Shown here piece by piece: positions 57,811 through 64,000 of a DNA stretch of 64,000 nucleotides. Made by a program: the position numbers and the translations under genes. The notes beneath the pieces were generated by a model. The model searched no databases. It was not told the DNA's origin and saw nothing but the letters and a program-made list of their open reading frames with translations. This DNA comes from Struthio camelus (taxonomy: Eukaryota > Chordata > Aves > Struthioniformes > Struthionidae): positions 79,296,641 to 79,360,640 of the forward strand of contig NC_090946.1 in the NCBI RefSeq assembly GCF_040807025.1, given 5' to 3'. Within the stretch, counting starts at the first letter, position 1, and the number at the start of each line of letters is the position of its first letter.

Positions 57811-60800
57811 GTACCGGCGGCCCGAGGCGGGGGAGGGGGGCGACCGCCCCTCCCCCATCCACCCACCCCCCGCGCGCGCCGCCGGGGGGGGCGCGGGGGT
57901 CACGCGGCCGTTGGCGGCGGCCGTTGGGCTGCCCCTCCCCCCCCTTCCCCTCAGAGGTGGCGGCGGGAACCCGCGTCCGCCCTTCGCCGGGGCGAAACGC
58001 TGCCGCCGTCCCTGCGGGGGTCGGCGCGGAGCCGGGAGGGGGAAGCGGGGGGGGGGGAGGTGGTGAAACAAAGGGAAACGCGTTTCGGGGAGGCAGAAAC
58101 GCTGCCTGCGCTTGGGCGCGGGGCCGGGCGGGGCGAGGGCTGTGGAGAGCCCCGAAGTTTATACCGAGTTTGGTGCCGCGCTTGAGGGCGGATGCTCCGG
58201 CGCCAGCCAGGCTGCTCAGCCTCGCCGCAACAGGCAGGGGAAGTGCAAAGATGACCTGAAAACACGCGTGTGTTTAACGCGTGCCCCCGTCTCCTTCTCG
58301 ACGGGGAAGGGTGGAGGAGCTCGCAGCGATCTCTGTGCTGGGGTTGGTGGGTCAGCACGCATGCTGTCTTAAAAAAAAAAAACAAAAAGAAACCGAAAAC
58401 AAAAAAAAATAACTCCAGCCCTTTAAAAACGTGGGAACAGGTGTGATTTTCTTCAAGCTAATCCTTCTCCCTTAGGCAGATCCAGCGTTTTTATGCTGCT
58501 CCAGGTTGGTGCAGAGAGGTCAGAGACAGGTTGGAGATCGCACGCAGCCTTCGTTAGCGTAGCTCTGAGTCACTCGGCAAGGGACAAAAACGTCTCCGCG
58601 ATAACTACAGCGGCAAAGTTTGCCTCCTGCAGTCCCCCGTCCCTCACGTAATCGGCTGTAGTTGTCAGCAGGCTGGTCTGTTCTGGTGTAATCAACAAAC
58701 TGGGGCAGCTTCAGACAGTTCCAGGCAAAAAGAAAGCCATATAGCAGGAAAAACGCATCTGTTTTCAGCAGCATGTGGTGAACCAATAGTCTTCTAGGTC
58801 ATTAAACAAAAGCAGGAAGGTGGGTGAGAAAGTACCAGCTTCCTTTCCTATCCATATAAGCGGTCCTGCTAGTGTGCCCTCTCTAGAATTATGAAAGTAT
58901 TCCACTTTAGCTGGTCACACACCTTCTTGCTCCTGTTTGCGAAGACTTTGCTCTACAGGAGGGCTGCGAAATAAGTGTTATGTCAGTAAACAAATGTTCT
59001 CATTATATGATTCAGATGCTGATCACCGCTCTAGCTCGTTTTCAGCTGTGAGGCTGGCTCGCCTGTACAGCACGTCCCTCTGAGATTCTTTAAAAGTCTG
59101 CACAGCACTGTCTCAAGAATAGCTCTAATTTTTGGGTGATATATCTGTGCCATGTTTATGGCCCTTTATTTGTAGCTTCATTAGCAGCTGTTGCGGGTGA
59201 TTTCTTGAACTATTTTGGGAAGGTGGTAAACAGTGTGTTGTATGTTAGGGTCCTTGCACCAAACACACTTGGCATCCGTGTGCCAAATGTAAGAATAGCC
59301 AAGGAGACAACTGTGCCTTTCTTACTGCTCTGGTTCTCTGCAACAGATTCAGGCAATTACTTGCTAAGTTACTGAAGGCATTTTCCTGCCACGAACTTTT
59401 TCTTTGGGTGTTTGCACAACAGAATCTGTATGATTGCACAGTGATGTGTGATCTCGTGTTTAAATAAGTTTGACTTTTTTAAGCATAACCGAAACGGAGA
59501 ACGTCTACTCACGTCTTGATCTGTAAACTAGTTCGTGTGAGTGGACCCTAAAGTCCTGCTGAGTTTCATTAAAGTGGGACTGTGAGTGGGCATAAGGGGC
59601 CAGTCAGTAGGAGTCAGCTTGCAAAACTGAGGCTGTAGTCTGCTACTTTATGGGTGTTCTTTTTTTACATGAAGGGCTGTATCATAGAACCACAAACTGT
59701 GTCTTAGTCTTTCTAAAATAGACAGAAAACTTGTGTTTATGTAAGACTGCTTGAGCTCATCTGCAGCTTCCATAAAAAAAGTGTTTTTAGAATTTGGAAC
59801 ATAAACCCAAGTGTTTTTGCCTGCTCTTTTCTTAACGTTAAGATTTTGGCCACGCATCAGGCTTAATTATGGAAATTCAGTTGTTGTCTTCATTGTAGTG
59901 GAACCGCTGTCGTTCTGTATTAACCAGCCCTTCAGAAGTTTCCCTACCCGTTACAAAAAGACAGCTGTAAAGATGCAGTCTTAACCAAAATGCCAGAGGT
60001 AACAGCTTGCTGAAAACATCTCTTATCTTTGTTTGTGAGCTGAGTTCACCTTTTCTGTGTTACTGTTCTCACTCCATCCTACTAAGGTGCTTTAACTGCC
60101 CCGTTCCTCTTGGGCTTGAAAATGTACAAAACGTTTAAGCTGTGTTTCTTAACTGCAGGAAGTATGGAGTTTCCTTTATTTCTTTTTATTTATTTATTTT
60201 TTGTCTCCGGATGTTGTGGTTGCCGTCTATGGGGATCACTCCACCATTCAGTTCTTCTGCCAGCCTCTGTTCTGGGGAGCCTCCCCGTTCTGGAAATTTT
60301 CTCCAGGCTTTGTTTCTCCCACTACTCAAAAGCTTTCCCAAGCGAGCAGTACAGCTCTTTGAAAACAGAGCCACCATATAGCAACTTCATATTCATGAAT
60401 TAAATAGTGTTAACATAAATGTGCTTGTTTGCAGCAGGAAAGCACAGTGCACGGACAAAGCTGCATAAATCTTGGATTTATTGTAGGTGTTCTTTCAAAG
60501 AGAATGGCATGACTTATTTTTGAAACTCTGCTTGAAATGTTTTATCTGCATTGTATAGTTAATACTTAGACGGAATGACGTTAAATTGAGAGTGAAATAG
60601 TCTTTGTTTGTGTGGCTTAATGCACTTCTGAGGTCAATTTTCCTTTTTTTTCCTTGTTGTAGGCAACTAGTGAGTTTCTGTGAATCTTTCTTGCAATGTG
60701 AGCATAGAGATGGAGAAGTTATAAACTGTGACCACACACCATGGCAAAGTCATTCAGGACAGGCGCAGTAAGCTGGCTAGATTTCAGGTTGTATTTACTG

Positions 60801-63800
60801 TCATCATTCTTTATTCGTTTACTTTATGCCTTTTAGTAGTACCTGGGTTAATTTTATATCAGCATGATAGTTAATACTGCCCAAGACCGGCAGGGTCATG
60901 GCAAGGGCTCTTCTGTATGTATTGGTTGTAAGTGCGGTGTGAGAAATTCAGCTTCGGCTCGGGGAAGTGTATAGAGACACCTATGCCTACCGTTTGTCTT
61001 TTTGAAGTGTTATAGCCTGGGGGGTGGGCTGGCCGTCTCTTGTGAAAAGTAAAGAAAGAGAGCATAACCCATTGTATCCAGTGGTGTTTTTAGAATTTTC
61101 TTGTGATTTTTTTCCTTCTAAGAAGAAGGAAAAGAATTATTTCGGCAAGAATTATTTCAGATTTATTTTCGGTGGACTGTTTTGCATGCTAATTGTTATA
61201 AGAAGTGCAGTAAGATCGAGGCTGTGCACGTCTGACAAAAATCACACCCTGTATCTGTGAGGGGGAGAGCGAGAGAGACTGGAGAGCTGTTAAGATTTAA
61301 TTATGGAAATACAGCCGCAATTAAGCGTGAGTATTGCGGAGGTCCTCCGGTAACGGAGTCCCCAACATTCTTTTCATTAGTGATATGTTGTATGTTCAAA
61401 TTCAGGCCGGCTTCTTGATGTTAATTTCCTGCCTGGAGACTATTTTTTTTCTCCCCAGGAGTTTACTCCAGCCTGTCATATGCATAAAATCTTGGAGTAC
61501 TCTTTGTAAGCGTACTGGACTGCTTCACTTTATGTATTTGTAGATGGCAAAAGCCAAAGACAACATAACTGTGATATCTAAGCCTGTCTGAATTCTGTAT
61601 GTTATCATTTATGATTAGGAACAGGGACTTTTTGTGACAAGGAGTTTTGCTATAGCCAATAGATAGAGTAGTGGACTCAGCTGTTTCTGTCTTCAGCTCC
61701 TTCAGCATTAATCAGTTCCTATGGATTAGGAAGTGCTTTTTCCTGATTACTTCTCTCTAATTATGAACAGGCCAGGTGCCAGGAAGTAAGCCAGGTGACC
61801 ATAGAAAATCTAAGGTTAATATGGTAAGACTGAGGATAAAGAAATATTTAATGGATAATTTGAGATACTAAATTCTGTGCTTCTCTCAGTTTACGTTTTA
61901 GAGGAACATCTGTACTAGTTCATCCAAAGCCACATTTGTTTCTTGCTAAATTGAAAGGCTGTAGATACATACAGAAAAATTAGTTACATGATGCAATGCA
62001 ATTAAAATCAGAGCTATATAAAGAAATGGAAATGTTTGCTTCAGAGAAACCTGCTGAAGAAGTTTGTAGGAGCTGTTTGATACAGTTGCTGAAGCGTGTG
62101 GTGAGTTTTAATTTGTGCAGGCTTTCACGGATGTTTTTATCTTCCCTCACTGGTAAGAAGTTAATTTAGTCCCAGAGATTGGACACATCATTCAACTTTT
62201 TCCTGATGTGATGGACATGATTTGGGTAATTGGGTTTAACCAGACTCCATGCCTATTAATCCAGCTTTAAAAACAAGAACTGCCAAATTACCACAGTTCT
62301 CCTTGTGGGACTGCTGAGCGTTGTGTTTCTTGGCCAAGTTATTTTTGGTTGTAGCCGAAGGTCAGAGGTACAGTAGGCATGCGTTACTCTGTGGTAAACA
62401 AGAGGCAGTACAGCACACTTTGTGTAATTTCCACGAGGACTGGTGGAGTGGGGACACACAGGAAGAATGAATGTGCTGGGTTGAGCAGCTGGACTCTAAT
62501 TGCACCACATTCCTCAGGCTCACACGTTGCCTCTGGCTTTCCTACCGGCACCTGCATTGGTGTTGTGTTATGCTTCAGAAGAAAAGCAGATATTTTTGGT
62601 TGACTAAGAAGGCAGCAGCTAAAAGCTTTGTTGTAATTTTAATGCTAATGTCATCCAGAAGGGTGATTACACACTTTATAAACCTAAAGTTAATCTCCAG
62701 GCTTTCAGATTTCAGCACTTTAAGGAAAGAAATGAAGCATTTTTGAGGTTTACCTTAAATCAAACCCAGAGAGCTAAGCAGAGAGGGAGGCCCCAGATGC
62801 CATCCTGTCAAGGCTTACAGCGTAATTCTTTCCAAAGAAAAGCTTAAATATCCCTGAAATAAAGACTTGGTTGATTGTATGTGAAATGGTACACCTCTGT
62901 TAGGATGAAAACATGAATTCTACATATTCCAGAGAGGAATATAGTGAATTCTTGTTCCATACCTGGGCTGACCCATAGACACGCTTCTGCGGTTGGCATT
63001 TCCTTCATGGCAGACATGAAGGAAAGTTGAGAAGCCATATCCTGTCAGACCACAAAGTACATTTGCGATTTTTTTTTTTAATATTGTCTAACACTCTTGG
63101 CTGTCTTTCTTGCTATTTACCTTTTACTGTTAGCTTTCTGGCTTCATGCTTCATTGTAATTTCTCAATACGAGTTGTTTGTTCACTGTTTTCTTTAAGCG
63201 TGTTTCTCAATACATTCTGGAACACGGAGGTGAGCGGAGCATGGCTGTTGCATATTCAAGGGTGACAACACAGGATGATTAATCTAAAAAATTTCCCTTC
63301 TGATCAGTTCTTAACAGTTTCCAGACATCCGATGAAGTACAACTGAAGCTGGCATTTGGGTCATGGATTTGTGATGACTGCAAGTGCTTAGCAGAAATAA
63401 GTAGCAGACAATGCAACTTATTGCTGTTTCTGATATAAGCAAGATTTGGATGTCATGTAAAAGTATTGAGAGATTATTATCTAGTATGGCACCAATAGTA
63501 AATAAAGTGCCAGACACTACCAGGTTAGAAGGGAGAAAATACAGGGCATAGTATATGAAAACCTGCATTTCTCAGTACCAGCGTGGATTCAATTAATACC
63601 ATAGGCTCTGAGCCTATGAAATGGCACAGTTCAGACTTTGTGCGGTATACTGACAAAGTACTGTTAATGTCTCCAATGACTGTAAGTTCTTTTAGTATAT
63701 GTTTTACTTAACACCAGAAAATACTGGTATTGCTAAGCTATAAATCTTTTAGAAATAGCAAACAGTTAAGGGTAATGTTAAGAAGTTTTGATAATACAAA

Positions 63801-64000
63801 AAGCTGGTGTTTCCTCAATTTATAGGCTTTGTTGCTCTTCTGGTGAGAAGGAGATGCTCTAGAATTCTGCAAAGGTTTTATACGTTTAACCATTACTTCC
63901 AAAGATTAAGACAAATAATTGAGATTTAGAGAATCCCTCAAGCTTCAGTCTTTTTAATGTTTTAGATAACTTACAATGCCATATTGTACAAGATAATCAA
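57811..64000 (+). other. ATG14: ATG14 intron 1 (at least 6.2 kb)
   Basis: I looked for exon 2, which should encode a segment like FIDKKERLSRLKSKQEEFQK after an acceptor in phase 2, and did not find it. The intron therefore appears to extend past the window end. The first 350 bp remain CpG-rich. The rest is AT-rich, with an A-rich stretch near 58370-58410 and a small hairpin at 63600-63618. No gene or recognisable transposon was seen. Confidence 0.7.
63600..63618. repeat. 8-bp perfect hairpin, 3-nt loop
   Basis: CATAGGCT and AGCCTATG flank CTG. A small dyad in ATG14 intron 1 with no known role. Confidence 0.8.

Noticed and set aside
57951-58385. 144-codon minus-strand frame and other frames around the ATG14 island
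   Set aside because: GC-rich shadow frames of the CpG island; no homology or splice sites.

Overview
The window is vertebrate nuclear DNA, almost certainly from a bird. Three things support this: split genes with GT-AG introns; a 3' fragment of a CR1 LINE, the dominant retroposon of birds and other sauropsids; and the gene order KTN1 / TBPL2 / ATG14, which matches what I know of the same locus on human 14q22.3. The species cannot be named from the sequence, and a crocodilian or turtle is not formally excluded. Most of the window is intronic or intergenic. The real coding content is about 2 kb, in eleven coding exons.

Layout. (1) Positions 1 to about 30.76 kb, minus strand: the 5' part of KTN1 (kinectin). 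Exon 4 (1921-2088), exon 3 (4584-4721) and exon 2 with the start codon (6341-6897) are clear. A probable non-coding exon 1 (donor at 30655/30656) lies in a CpG island, so intron 1 is about 23.8 kb. Later KTN1 exons lie left of the window. (2) About 30.86-32.13 kb: directly upstream of the KTN1 promoter, a GC-rich minisatellite of about 37-38 bp units in two alternating types, followed by a more degenerate C-rich array. (3) About 32.1-43.8 kb: intergenic, with a dead CR1 fragment (about 33.02-33.91 kb) and one possible ancient interspersed repeat. (4) 43974-54452, plus strand: a complete TBPL2 (TBP-like 2, TRF3) gene in seven coding exons. The exons join in phase to a 326-residue protein with all four DNA-intercalating phenylalanines. 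A tRNA-Gly(UCC) gene sits antisense in intron 1, only 53 bp after exon 1. (5) About 57.3 kb to the end, plus strand: the CpG-island promoter and first coding exon of ATG14 (autophagy, PI3K complex I). The rest of the window is ATG14 intron 1; exon 2 was not found.

KTN1 is divergent from TBPL2, with about 13 kb between the two starts. TBPL2 and ATG14 are in tandem, about 3.1 kb from stop codon to start codon. The three proteins have unrelated roles: an ER membrane anchor, an oocyte/germline-type TBP paralogue, and an autophagy initiation factor. Their proximity is conserved synteny rather than a pathway. The observations most worth checking are the KTN1-upstream VNTR built on a palindromic CGCG core, the Pol III gene lying head-on inside the gene for a TBP paralogue, and the ZNF143-like and CLEAR-like sites at the ATG14 start.
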